Assembly (NCBI RefSeq): GCF_001403735.1
Contig: NZ_CXPG01000020.1
Span: forward strand, 733,416-797,415
Source: Jannaschia rubra
GTDB taxonomy: Bacteria; Pseudomonadota; Alphaproteobacteria; Rhodobacterales; Rhodobacteraceae
Direction: 5' to 3'
Length of the DNA: 64,000 bases
Shown: one piece after another, positions 1 to 7,562 of the stretch
Position numbering within the stretch: position 1 is the first letter of the stretch
How the letters are laid out: each line of letters starts with the position of its first letter
The notes under the pieces: model-generated
What the model saw: the letters and a program-made list of their open reading frames with translations, nothing else
Told to the model about the DNA's origin: nothing
Databases searched by the model: none
Made by a program: the position numbers and the translations under genes

Positions 1-356
1 TCGGACACGGTATCGACGGTCGACAGGTCGTCGAACGACGTCTCAAGCCGTCGGCGCATGGCCCGCGCCGACAGATCCCACCAGCGGATGCGCGTGGTGA
101 CAGGCGGCGGCACGGGGTCGATGCCGAGTTGCGCCGCCAAGTCCGGCATCCTGCGCACCAGTTCGATCTCGCGCGTCATGTTGGACGTCATCTGGATCGT
201 GACGTCTTCGTAATGGCGTTGCAGGAACATGACCGCCACGGCAAGCTGCAGCGTGACGATCGGCACGATCAGGATCAGTGCCGCGCGGGCGTAGAAGCTG
301 CGCGGCAGCCAGCGGCGCGGCAGGGCCCGGCGAGGTGAGGGGGACGGCGCATCCAT
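1..356 (-). CDS. EnvZ-like sensor histidine kinase, N-terminal part
   Basis: Partial: the gene runs off the left edge and only about 118 N-terminal residues are visible. They show a basic leader, one hydrophobic segment (AALILIVPIVTLQLAVAVMF, about residues 25-44), then a periplasmic stretch beginning QRHYEDVTIQMTSNMTREIE. This is the usual opening of the osmosensor-type (EnvZ) inner-membrane kinases of Rhodobacterales. HAMP, HisKA and ATPase domains would lie outside the window. The ATG (354-356) shares bases with the ATG of the divergent MBL gene (355-357), so each gene's leader lies inside the other's coding region. The EnvZ assignment is an inference from the N-terminus only. Confidence 0.7.
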   Translation of the reverse strand, partial: MDAPSPSPRRALPRRWLPRSFYARAALILIVPIVTLQLAVAVMFLQRHYEDVTIQMTSNMTREIELVRRMPDLAAQLGIDPVPPPVTTRIRWWDLSARAMRRRLETSFDDLSTVDTVS

Positions 357-1239
357 GACCCACAGCTATCGCCTTGGGCAGGCGGACGAAAGCGGCCTGA
401 TCCGGGTCGTCGCGCCCAACCCCTCGCCCATGACCGGGTCGGGCACCAATTCCTGGATCTTGGGACACGACGACGTCGCCGTGATCGACCCCGGCCCTGC
501 CCTTCCCGCTCACCTCGATGCGCTGACGCGGGCCGTGGCGGGGCGGCGGGTCGCGGCCATTCTCGTCACCCATTCGCATCTGGACCATTCGCCCGCCGCG
601 CGCCCCTTGGCGGAACGGCTCGGCGCGCCGGTCGCGGCCTTCGGGCCGTCCGACGCCGGACGCGCGCCAACTCCTCCCGCCCTGCGGAACGTGGGCGGGG
701 GCGAGGGCGTCGACCCAGACTTCGCCCCCGACACGCGGCTGCGCGACGGCGATGCGGTGGCGGGCGACGGCTGGACCCTGCGTGCACATTGGACGCCAGG
801 GCACATGGCCAACCACTTGTCCTTCGAGTGGCCGGAGGCGCGGACCGTCTTCACCGGCGACACCGTGATGGCCTGGGCAAGCACCATGATCTCGCCCCCA
901 GACGGCGACCTGGGGCAGTTCATGTCCTCACTCGACCTGCTGGAGCGGCTGCAAGCCCGTCGCTTCCTGTCCGGCCATGGGGATGCCATCCCGGACCCAG
1001 GCGACCGTTGCCGCACCCTGCGCGACCACCGCCTGATGCGCGAGGCGGCGATCCTCGACGCACTGCCCGACGCGCCGACGATCCCGCTGCTGGTCGCCGC
1101 GCTCTATATCGATACGCCCCCTACCCTGCACGCCGCCGCGGCGCGCAACGTGCTCGCCCATCTGATCCACCTGGCGCGGAACGGCCGCGTTGCGCCCGAC
1201 CCCGCAATCGCCCCGGACGCGGTCTGGCACCGCACCTGA
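355..1239 (+). CDS. MBL-fold metallo-hydrolase (LACTB2-like)
   Basis: A 294-residue metallo-beta-lactamase-fold hydrolase. The metal-binding signature THSHLDHSPA lies near residues 73-82, followed by histidines in TPGHMANH and an FTGDTVM aspartate, then SGHGD, as in the glyoxalase II/LACTB2 group. The C-terminal 70 or so residues (from about DHRLMREAAIL) match the winged-helix tail typical of LACTB2-type proteins. The substrate is unknown; relatives act on RNA or thioesters. The chosen ATG overlaps the start codon of the divergent kinase gene, so no free ribosome-binding site is seen. The opening APNPSPMTGSGTNSW is the family's usual N-terminal block, which supports this start. Confidence 0.85.
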   Translation: MTHSYRLGQADESGLIRVVAPNPSPMTGSGTNSWILGHDDVAVIDPGPALPAHLDALTRAVAGRRVAAILVTHSHLDHSPAARPLAERLGAPVAAFGPSDAGRAPTPPALRNVGGGEGVDPDFAPDTRLRDGDAVAGDGWTLRAHWTPGHMANHLSFEWPEARTVFTGDTVMAWASTMISPPDGDLGQFMSSLDLLERLQARRFLSGHGDAIPDPGDRCRTLRDHRLMREAAILDALPDAPTIPLLVAALYIDTPPTLHAAAARNVLAHLIHLARNGRVAPDPAIAPDAVWHRT

Positions 1240-1269
1240 CCCCGACCCCGGAAAATTCGCCCTACCCCC

Positions 1270-1298
1270 TTGCGCGACCGCGCCGCCCCGGCTATTCG
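1270..1298 (+). promoter_or_regulatory. Likely promoter of tRNA-Asn
   Basis: TTGCGC at 1270-1275 and TATTCG at 1293-1298 are separated by 17 bp. A GC-rich discriminator (CCCCTCGG) follows, and the tRNA starts at 1310. This is what a stable-RNA promoter in these bacteria tends to look like. Assigned by eye only. Confidence 0.4.
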
Positions 1299-1309
1299 CC
1301 CCTCGGTGT

Positions 1310-1384
1310 TCCGGCGTAGCTCAGCGGTAGAGCAGTTGACTGTTAATCAATTGGTCGTAGGTTCGATCCCTACCGCCGGAGCCA
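1310..1384 (+). tRNA. tRNA-Asn (anticodon GTT), with encoded CCA
   Basis: The full cloverleaf can be traced: acceptor TCCGGCG/CGCCGGA, D arm GCTC-AGCGGTA-GAGC, anticodon arm GTTGA-CTGTTAA-TCAAT with GTT at the centre, a TGGTC variable loop, T arm GTAGG-TTCGATC-CCTAC, discriminator G and encoded CCA. Its 3' half is repeated exactly at 16901-16949 and its last 18 bases at 38195-38212, so it is the integration target of two elements in tandem. The gene is intact because the inserted elements restore the 3' end. Confidence 0.97.
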
Positions 1385-1386
1385 AT
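1338..1386 (+). repeat. attL core of element A (49-bp direct repeat, copy 1)
   Basis: Bases 1338-1386, from the anticodon stem of tRNA-Asn to two bases past CCA, are identical to 16901-16949. The base before (T versus A) and the base after (A versus C) differ, so the repeat is exactly 49 bp. A tRNA 3' half as attachment core is typical of tyrosine-integrase elements. Confidence 0.92.
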
Positions 1387-1519
1387 AAAATCAAGCACTT
1401 AGGCGATGCAGCCGCCCGGTGTGAGCTACTCAAGCACAGCATAGGTACAGTTTTTAGGCTCGGCACTGTGCCTGAGGGGGCCAAGCACCGTCACCCCGTC
1501 AAGGCGTTGAAGATGTAGG
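1387..1519. other. Left end of element A, non-coding, with possible integrase arm sites
   Basis: No convincing gene. GTACAGT at 1445-1451 and the palindrome GGCACTGTGCC at 1462-1472 share TACAGT/CACTGT with the repeated AGTACAGT units beside the integrase at 16765-16784. They could be arm-type integrase sites at the two ends of the element. The resemblance is short and may be chance. Confidence 0.3.
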
Positions 1520-2221
1520 CTATTCCCAGATGACCTCGAACGCGAGGTACTCGGAGAGTACGCCCCGGATCATGAGGCTTCCCTCGGCCACGGCCAGGAA
1601 CCTGTAGCGTCCTTTCTGCACCGTGATCCAGCCGCTGGCGTAGGCGTCATCTGCGATCAGCATCCGGTGCATCGCCCTGCTACCGACCTCTGGCCAGATG
1701 TTCACTTCCGGCGCAGTCTCGAAGTGGTCGCGCTGGTCGTCCATCATGGAGACCAGCGGCATCACAAGGACGTGCTCGGGCTCGTCAAGGCGGGGTTCAT
1801 TGAGCTCGTAGGCTGCATGGCACCTCGCCAGCTTCATGACGACGCGCCGCACCCTTTCGTCTTCCGGCTGCCAGACGTGGATCAAGGCGCCCCCGACGGT
1901 ATCGCTCTGCCGGTGCCCACGCTCGATCCTATCGCGCAGGCTTCGGTTCCGGCGCAGTGCCCGCTTTATCTTGTCCCTTGACAGCTGCTCCGGGTCGCTG
2001 GTGCCACAGACGACGCACTCGATGAAACAGGCCAGGTATTCCTCGTCGCCAGAGAAGCCGTTGTTGCAGTCGCCACAACTCGGGAGCGACGGCATGTGCT
2101 TAGGGTGCGGTAGGTCCAAGAAGACCTTCGAGGGTGCGTGGTCCTTTGACTCGGTTTGGCCACCGCAGTGGACGCAGAAGCCTTTTTGCCTGTCGTCGCC
2201 GTTGTTCGGTAGTCTTTCCAT
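1520..2221 (-). CDS. HNH-type (treble-clef) putative endonuclease
   Basis: A protein of 233 residues from the ATG at 2221, preceded by a GGGGCGAG ribosome-binding site. The N-terminal half carries a treble-clef pattern: CVHCG, then SKDHAPSKVF, then PSCGDCNNGFSGDEEYL. That spacing of C-x2-C, D-H, C-x2-C-N and a final acidic residue is the one used by HNH nucleases. The rest is not recognisable. It is the last gene of the leftward operon ParB-like - SNF2 helicase - Vsr - HNH, and its start lies 14 bp inside the ORF end of vsr, so translation is probably coupled. Likely a DNA-cutting or nicking partner of that module; nuclease activity is inferred from the motif only. Confidence 0.65.
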   Translation of the reverse strand: MERLPNNGDDRQKGFCVHCGGQTESKDHAPSKVFLDLPHPKHMPSLPSCGDCNNGFSGDEEYLACFIECVVCGTSDPEQLSRDKIKRALRRNRSLRDRIERGHRQSDTVGGALIHVWQPEDERVRRVVMKLARCHAAYELNEPRLDEPEHVLVMPLVSMMDDQRDHFETAPEVNIWPEVGSRAMHRMLIADDAYASGWITVQKGRYRFLAVAEGSLMIRGVLSEYLAFEVIWE

Positions 2222-2234
2222 CTTCTCGCCCCAG

Positions 2235-2657
2235 TCAGTCTTTGTGTTCAACAGCATCTGCGACCCGTGCCGCAACTTGGGCAACGGCGGTCGCCCCCTT
2301 CAGCTCGCACTCCCACACGACAATCAGGCGCCAGCCCAAGGCGACCAGCGCCGCGTCCCTCTCACCGTCGCGCCTGACGTTGCCCTCCAGCTTCGGGCGC
2401 CAGTATTCGAGGCGCGAGGCCGGAAGGCGCCCAGCGGGGCAACCGGCGTGCTGGTGCCAGAAGCACCCGCGCACCTGTACCGCCAACCGCTGACGCGGGA
2501 ACACGACGTCGGGCGATCCCGGTAGGTCCCGCCGGCATACCCTGAACCTGAGCCCCATCCCGTGCAGCGCTGACCTCAGCGCCACTTCCGGTTTGGTGTC
2601 ACGACCGCGAATCCGGGCCATGTTTCTGGAGCGTTGGTCGGGCGTGATCCGATCCAT
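2235..2657 (-). CDS. vsr: Vsr-family very-short-patch-repair endonuclease
   Basis: A 140-residue protein with the Vsr hallmarks: MDRITPDQRSRNMARIRGRD at the N-terminus, catalytic-type Asp in GSPD (residue 50), GCFWHQH, then the LEYWRPKLEGNVRRD block and the LGWRLIVVWECEL core strand and helix. Vsr enzymes nick 5' of T in T:G mismatches left by deamination of 5-methylcytosine. That fits the divergent 5mC methyltransferase gene at 5502-6728. The ATG at 2657 lies 2 bp after the helicase stop. An upstream in-frame ATG at 2738 would add unrelated residues and overlap the helicase. Its place in an operon with a helicase and an HNH protein is unlike the plain dcm-vsr pair and suggests that it may act as an effector nuclease as well as in repair. 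Confidence 0.9.
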   Translation of the reverse strand: MDRITPDQRSRNMARIRGRDTKPEVALRSALHGMGLRFRVCRRDLPGSPDVVFPRQRLAVQVRGCFWHQHAGCPAGRLPASRLEYWRPKLEGNVRRDGERDAALVALGWRLIVVWECELKGATAVAQVAARVADAVEHKD

Positions 2658-2659
2658 CT

Positions 2660-4153
2660 TCAGGCGGAACCCGCAGCCACTTGTCTCTCCCCCGGGTCGC
2701 CGACAGACGGCAGCCGGTTGCTGGTGAGCAGGTCGCACATCTCCTCCTGCGAGAGACTTGCCACCAATTCGCCCGCTCCTCGGTCGCCGAGAAGGCTCCT
2801 AGCCAGCGCCGACTTCCGTTCCAGCGCCGTCACCACGGCCTCTTCGATCGTGTCCGTAGCGAGGAGGCGGACGTATGTGACGGGCTGTGTCTGGCCTATC
2901 CGATGGTTCCGGTCCTGGCTTTGCGCGTAGTGGTCGTAGCGCCACGACAGGGATTCATAGATCGTGAAACTGGCGGCTGTCAGCGTGAAGCCTGTACCGG
3001 CGGCGGCCGGGTTCGCGATCAGAAGGCGGGTGTCCTGATCCTCTTGGAAACGCTTTGCGATGCCTTGCCGCTCATCGTTGGGTGTGGCCCCATAGATCGC
3101 GACCGCCCCGGGGAATCGCTGAAGGAGCTGTTCGATCGTCCGGATGTAGTTCGACCACAGGATGACCTTTCTTCCCGGCACAGAGAGGATGTCGGCGATC
3201 AAGCCGTCCAATGCCTCGAACTTCGCCGGCAGTCGGTCTAGTTCCGGGAAGATCAATGCCGGATTACTGGCAATCTGGATGAGCCGGGTCAGCTTGGCCA
3301 GTGCGGTGGACGCATAGGCCAGGTACTGCTCGCCCGTCATCTTCCTGATTTCGGCGACCATCTCGTCCCGCATCTGGTCATATACCCGGCGCTGCCAGTC
3401 GGGCAGTTCCACCCTCAGATCGGCATAGGTCTTTTCCGGGAGGTCAAGACATTGCTCCTTCGTGCGCCTCAGGATCAGTCTGTCAAAGGTCGCCTGGGCA
3501 AACTTGGCGGTGGGGTCATCTTCAAGCATCGCCTTGAAAACTTCGGCCGAACCCAGACTGGCCTTGCCGGGCTCCAGAATCTCGACCTGGGTGTGAAGGT
3601 CTTCGGCCGTGTTCGTCACAGGCGTGCCCGACAGCAGCCATCGAAACGCCGCATGCGGCGCAACCGCCCGCATCGCAGTTGAGGTCAAGGATTTCCAGTT
3701 CTTCGCGGCGTGGGACTCGTCCAGCACAAGTGCAGTCCGCTGCCGCTGACAGAGCGCGATGAGCGCAGTGGTTTCGGCGCGGGCGGTTTCGTAGCTGGTG
3801 ACCACCACCCGCGCGCGGGTAGCCCTGAAGGCGGATCGACGGACCTTTGGGGGGCCCTCAACAATCTCCACCGTCACATGGGGCGCAAACTTGCCGAACT
3901 CGGCCACCCAGTTGCGCTTTAGGGAGTTGGGGCAGACAACCAGCAGACGGTCGGCCCTGCCCGATTCCAGAAGGCGCCGGAATGCCTCGATTGCAACAAA
4001 GGTCTTTCCGAGGCCCTGCTCAAACGCAAGCAGCCCGACGCCCTGACCCGTCAAGAAATCGACGCCTTCCTCTTGGTGAGCAAGAAGGTCGAAGCCCACC
4101 TTACTGCCCACCCGGCGTGCCGTGAACTTCGACCAGCCCCATGAAGTAGGCAT
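2660..4153 (-). CDS. SNF2/HepA-like superfamily 2 helicase
   Basis: About 480-497 residues. Motif I EQGLGKT (residues 45-51), motif II DESH (145-148), motif III SGTP and the C-terminal helicase half with motif VI QSQDRNHRIGQT identify an SNF2-type ATPase that translocates on double-stranded DNA. It is compact, with no added nuclease or DNA-binding domain. The listed ATG overlaps the end of the ParB-like gene by 53 bp. GTG codons at 4111 and 4099 are alternative starts nearer the stop of that gene. It lies between a ParB-like protein and Vsr in one operon, so it probably moves DNA for the nucleases. Confidence 0.88.
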   Translation of the reverse strand: MPTSWGWSKFTARRVGSKVGFDLLAHQEEGVDFLTGQGVGLLAFEQGLGKTFVAIEAFRRLLESGRADRLLVVCPNSLKRNWVAEFGKFAPHVTVEIVEGPPKVRRSAFRATRARVVVTSYETARAETTALIALCQRQRTALVLDESHAAKNWKSLTSTAMRAVAPHAAFRWLLSGTPVTNTAEDLHTQVEILEPGKASLGSAEVFKAMLEDDPTAKFAQATFDRLILRRTKEQCLDLPEKTYADLRVELPDWQRRVYDQMRDEMVAEIRKMTGEQYLAYASTALAKLTRLIQIASNPALIFPELDRLPAKFEALDGLIADILSVPGRKVILWSNYIRTIEQLLQRFPGAVAIYGATPNDERQGIAKRFQEDQDTRLLIANPAAAGTGFTLTAASFTIYESLSWRYDHYAQSQDRNHRIGQTQPVTYVRLLATDTIEEAVVTALERKSALARSLLGDRGAGELVASLSQEEMCDLLTSNRLPSVGDPGERQVAAGSA

Positions 4154-5348
4154 ATGCGTCCTTGAACTCGCTTAGGTCATCCGGCGAAAGGTCCCGCACA
4201 TCTGCCCGGCTGGCCTTGTTAAGGGTCCGTGCGGCCTTCTTGATCGCTAGCCGATACGGATGAACTCCATCGTGGACCTGATCCTCGATAATGTCGATCG
4301 CCTTCTGTAGCTCCGCCACATCATCATCGTCGAAGTCACCTTCCCCACGATCCACGGCCCGCTTCAGAACTTGCGTCAGCCCTGCAATCTTGACTTTTGG
4401 GCTGGAGCTCTTGCTTTCGACTTGGCGGGCAAGTTTATTCGCAACGTGCTCCTCCCCCGACTTCAACTGGTCCCATGCGTCCGGATCGTCATGAAACTCC
4501 TTCAAGAACCGCGCGTCGCGGTACTCCTTGAAGGCGTGGTTGCGGACCATGCCAAAAACGTCTTCGCGCAGCTGGTCGTAAGAAGAGTTGGAATAGTCCT
4601 TGAGTTGCGAGCCAATGACACGAGCCTTGCTGATCTCCTCAAGAACACTGAAGTTCTTTGCGGTGAACCGATCAATCGGTTCCTCACCGATATGATCCTC
4701 GTCGATGTGTTCCTTGAACTGCATTGCGAATTCGTAAGCGCTCTTCAAGCGATTCACCCAAGCCAGTGACTTCTCCATGTATTGGGCCATCTGCGCCTGG
4801 TTCATAACAGGCGGCTGCCCATTCACCCCCACGACTTTCTCATAGATAAATTTGGCCTGAATGTATCTGTCCCAGGCGCGCACCCCGGAACCGCGAACGT
4901 GAATTCGGGCAAGAAGGATCGCTTGCTCAAGTTCGCCGAAGTTCGGAGGGAGAACTTTCGCCTTTACTCGCCTGAAGACGCCCTCCTTGATGCCAGATGT
5001 GTATTTCCGGTCCAGCGCCCTAAGGATGCAAACGCGGGTAGCGCCCTCAAGGACTAGGAACTTTGCGGAGTCGTTCGGACGCCAGACGTATATCGGCTCC
5101 ATTTGACCTAAATCGTTGATTGAAGTGCGAAGAGCATCGTACCCCCCGGTCAACTGAAGCGTTGCCTCCAGTTCGGCTTCGGACGAAATGTTGGAAACCG
5201 GCAGATGGGACTGAAGCCTCGGGTTGGCATCCCACAAGCGCACTTCGCCGTGCACGTCGAGCAGAACCTCGGGCAGCTCCCATTCGACTGCGCCGTACTT
5301 CTCGTGGTGGATCCGGGCGGGAGCCTTGGTAAGGGTGTCGGTAGTCAT
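4101..5348 (-). CDS. ParB/Srx-fold DNA-binding protein
   Basis: A 415-residue protein. Around residues 85-140 it has a ParB-like block (LGQMEPIYVWR ... FLVLEGATRVCILRAL), where EGATR takes the place of the usual GERR/GHRR CTP-binding box. A helical middle follows (including MNQAQMAQYMEKSLAWVNRLK, HTH-like) and an acidic, lysine-rich C-terminal third. The start at 5348 is preceded by AAAGG; an in-frame ATG lies 15 bp upstream, and more distant upstream starts would run through the repeat-rich intergenic region. It heads the operon with SNF2 helicase, Vsr and HNH. It may recognise DNA or signal state for the module; chromosome partition is unlikely since there is no parA. Confidence 0.7.
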   Translation of the reverse strand: MTTDTLTKAPARIHHEKYGAVEWELPEVLLDVHGEVRLWDANPRLQSHLPVSNISSEAELEATLQLTGGYDALRTSINDLGQMEPIYVWRPNDSAKFLVLEGATRVCILRALDRKYTSGIKEGVFRRVKAKVLPPNFGELEQAILLARIHVRGSGVRAWDRYIQAKFIYEKVVGVNGQPPVMNQAQMAQYMEKSLAWVNRLKSAYEFAMQFKEHIDEDHIGEEPIDRFTAKNFSVLEEISKARVIGSQLKDYSNSSYDQLREDVFGMVRNHAFKEYRDARFLKEFHDDPDAWDQLKSGEEHVANKLARQVESKSSSPKVKIAGLTQVLKRAVDRGEGDFDDDDVAELQKAIDIIEDQVHDGVHPYRLAIKKAARTLNKASRADVRDLSPDDLSEFKDAYAYFMGLVEVHGTPGGQ

Positions 5349-5364
5349 GTCCAAACCTTTCATA

Positions 5365-5400
5365 ACTTGCTGCAGCAATTCGTAGCAAGTAATAGCAAGT
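5365..5400. promoter_or_regulatory. Repeat-rich operator between the ParB-like operon and dcm
   Basis: AGCAAGT occurs at 5384-5390 and 5394-5400 and inverted (ACTTGCT) at 5365-5371. The first copy overlaps a perfect 12-bp palindrome TTGCTGCAGCAA (5367-5378). The direct copies are 10 bp apart, one helical turn. This cluster lies 17-52 bp upstream of the ParB-like ATG, where a repressor would act. On the minus strand TTGACA (from 5437 down to 5432) could be a -35 box. It is likely autoregulation of the module by one of its own DNA-binding proteins. Confidence 0.5.
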
Positions 5401-5501
5401 CGATCAAGGAAGATTTTTTGGGCTGTCAATCTCCGTACTTCCGACATATTGTTACCATGGGTGTTCGCGCCCACAGATGTTGAATCGGAACGGGGTTCGG
5501 G

Positions 5502-6728
5502 ATGACGGGCGTGAGTCTGCACGTGAGGAGGTCAGAGCTACCAGCGGGTCCCCGCTGCGTGGACCTCTTCGCCGGTGCAGGCGGCCTTGCGGTCGGTTTC
5601 CGAAGCGCCGGGTGGGCCGTGGCGTGTGCCAATGATGACGATGCCGATGCTTCGGCGACCTTCCGGCTGAATTTCCCCGAGACGGCTTTCTTCGAGGGTC
5701 CCGTGGCACAGGTCGCGGCGGCCGACCTGCTTCGAGAGGCCGAAGTTTACCCCGGCGAACTCGACTGCCTTATAGGCGGCCCGCCCTGCCAGTCGTTCAG
5801 CCACAACAACCACCAGCGGAACGCGACCGATGACCGGGCCAAGCTTTTCAATCACTACCTTGGACTCGTGAACGCCCTGAAGCCAAAGACCCTCGTCATG
5901 GAGAACGTGCCAGGCATTCTCTCCATCGATGACGGCGGGGTAGTTCGTGAAATCGTCTCCCGTCTGACCGAGATGGGTTATGACAAGCCCTGCGTTCGCC
6001 TTCTGTCCGCAGAAGAATTCGGCACGCCTCAGGTCCGTCGTAGGGCTTTCATCGTTGCTAGCAGGGTCGGACCCTCGGCTGAACTGATGCCATCTCCCAC
6101 CCACTGGTCGCCTAGGTACTCCCACCGCGGATGGCCGTCCGAGCGACCAGATGGAGCAACCTCGCGGCCGGTAACGGTGTGGCAGGCTATCGGCGACTTG
6201 CCCGAACTGGAGAACGGAGGGGGCAAGACGGCGGTCAAAAGGGACTGGCGCTGCGCGACAACCGCATTCCAACGGTCGGCACAGGCCGGGGCGCCGATCA
6301 TTTTCAACCACGTATGCCATGCGCTGACCGACGTTAACCTGAAAAGGATCGTCCACGTCCCGGAGGGTGGGAATTGGCGCGACGTGCCGCGCGACCTGCT
6401 CCCAGCAGGGATGCAGCGGGCCCGGCTCAAGGACCATACCAAGCGATACGGGCGGCTATCGCGTGACGGCTTCGCTTCGACCATCCTTACCAAGTGTGAC
6501 CCGCATTGGGGCGCGTACGTCCACCCGATGCAGGATCGAACCATCTCGGTTCGTGAGGCAGCGCGTCTGCAAGGGTTTCCGGATGTGTTCCGATTCGCTG
6601 GCGACAAGATCGGCCCTCAATACACACAGGTCGGGAATGCCGTGCCTGTGTCTTTGGCGCGCGCGATCGGGCTTTCCGTACTGGCGCACCTGCAACGCCA
6701 CACCAGCGCACTCGTGCAGGCCGCCTGA
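5502..6728 (+). CDS. dcm: DNA (cytosine-5) methyltransferase
   Basis: A 408-residue C5-cytosine methyltransferase. Motif I VDLFAGAGGL, motif IV GGPPCQSFS with catalytic Cys96, motif VI VMENVPG, motif VIII FGTPQVRRRAF and motif X YTQVGNAVPVSLA are all present. A target-recognition region lies between VIII and IX/X. The enzyme transfers a methyl group from SAM to C5 of cytosine. It is divergent from the operon ParB-like - SNF2 - Vsr - HNH across a 153-bp repeat-rich promoter region and is likely the self-marking arm of that module. The specificity cannot be read from sequence. GC and codon use match the rest of element A. Confidence 0.95.
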   Translation: MTGVSLHVRRSELPAGPRCVDLFAGAGGLAVGFRSAGWAVACANDDDADASATFRLNFPETAFFEGPVAQVAAADLLREAEVYPGELDCLIGGPPCQSFSHNNHQRNATDDRAKLFNHYLGLVNALKPKTLVMENVPGILSIDDGGVVREIVSRLTEMGYDKPCVRLLSAEEFGTPQVRRRAFIVASRVGPSAELMPSPTHWSPRYSHRGWPSERPDGATSRPVTVWQAIGDLPELENGGGKTAVKRDWRCATTAFQRSAQAGAPIIFNHVCHALTDVNLKRIVHVPEGGNWRDVPRDLLPAGMQRARLKDHTKRYGRLSRDGFASTILTKCDPHWGAYVHPMQDRTISVREAARLQGFPDVFRFAGDKIGPQYTQVGNAVPVSLARAIGLSVLAHLQRHTSALVQAA

Positions 6729-6729
6729 G

Positions 6730-6768
6730 CCCCGGAGGCTGCGGGGCGCGCCCCATCAGACTCCGGGG
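6730..6768 (+). terminator. Hairpin terminator after dcm
   Basis: CCCCGGAG (6730-6737) pairs with CTCCGGGG (6761-6768), with the self-complementary GGGGCGCGCCCC inside the loop. It lies 2 bp after the dcm stop and before the convergent gene at 6780, so it may work both ways. There is no T-run. Confidence 0.5.
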
Positions 6769-6779
6769 TCGACGCCTAG

Positions 6780-7238
6780 TCAGACCTTCGAATTCCTGCG
6801 CATGGGGACGTCCACGCCTTTCTTGCGGAGGACCGAGGCCACCGAGGCCACCGACCGGGCGGACGTCTGGGCATTTGGGAACTCGGCCACGACGGCATCG
6901 ACGATCGTCGCGTAATCCAGCGCCTCGTCCATCAGAAGTTCCTGCACCATAGAGCCTATTGTTGGCTTCGGCTGCTCGGACGGGCTGTCCGATGCTTTCT
7001 CGGTGGCCTCCGCCTCGGGCATGTCAGCCGCACGGTCGCCGAGGACGCTGCACTTGACCACGATCGAACCGGGGTGCTCGCTGCGCTTCTTCTCGGCCAG
7101 GTCGGGGCGGCCGCAGAAGCCGACCGCCGTCCATTCCTCCTCGCTCTCAAGCAGGACTGCGTGGGTGTAGGTCCGGTCGGTCTTGCGGGTGTGCTGCGAG
7201 CCGTCGGGGGCGGTGGCGACGTAGGTGGTCTTGGTCAT
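6780..7238 (-). CDS. Hypothetical protein of the satellite, 152 aa
   Basis: Not recognised. The first 75 residues begin MTKTTYVATAPDGSQHTRKTD and look like a small beta-rich domain (HAVLLESEEEWTAVGFCGRP). A charged low-complexity linker follows. The last 55 residues (IGSMVQELLMDEALDYATIVDAVVAEF ... SVASVASVLRKKGVDVP) look like a small helical, winged-helix-like unit. The two-part layout suggests a single-strand or phage-replication-associated accessory protein, but that is a guess. It is convergent with dcm and is the leftmost gene of the satellite backbone. A GGAT-type ribosome-binding site lies close to the ATG. Confidence 0.6.
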   Translation of the reverse strand: MTKTTYVATAPDGSQHTRKTDRTYTHAVLLESEEEWTAVGFCGRPDLAEKKRSEHPGSIVVKCSVLGDRAADMPEAEATEKASDSPSEQPKPTIGSMVQELLMDEALDYATIVDAVVAEFPNAQTSARSVASVASVLRKKGVDVPMRRNSKV

Positions 7239-7562
7239 GGCTGGTATCCTTCTAAGCAGAGGGCGACCTTCGCCCGCTCAATGGGTCCACCTTGTCGTGA
7301 AGCGGGAAGCCCGCGAGCGCCCGCTGGGAGCTCCGTAGCAATTCGTCGTTGAGATGGAGCGGGTTGAAGGCCACCAGTCCCGCAGGTGCTCGCCCGGCTT
7401 AAGTCCGTGGCTGGTTGGCCTGCTGCCGATCTAATGGCTCGCGCTGACCTAGGCCCTCGTGGTCGGTCTGGCTGACATGCCCCGCCGCCGCACGCGCTGG
7501 TCTAAGATTGACCCTGGGCTGGCGGCGAGGCCGAAGGGCGCGAAAGTGCCCCTTGCGACGGG
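7239..7562. other. Intergenic stretch, 324 bp
   Basis: Short ORFs here lack ribosome-binding sites and coding character. Apart from the hairpin at 7534-7554 nothing clear is seen. A leftward promoter for the 6780-7238 gene is expected here but no good boxes could be picked. Confidence 0.4.
7534..7554 (-). terminator. Small GAAA-loop hairpin after the 7563-7952 gene
   Basis: AAGGGCGC, loop GAAA, GTGCCCCTT, with one bulged base. It lies 9 bp past the stop of the leftward gene and probably ends its transcript. There is no T-run. Confidence 0.4.

Noticed and set aside
1520..6728. Naming the dcm/SNF2/Vsr/HNH locus DISARM or BREX
   Set aside because: It lacks DrmA, DrmB (DUF1998) and the PLD protein of DISARM and the PglZ/BrxC genes of BREX.
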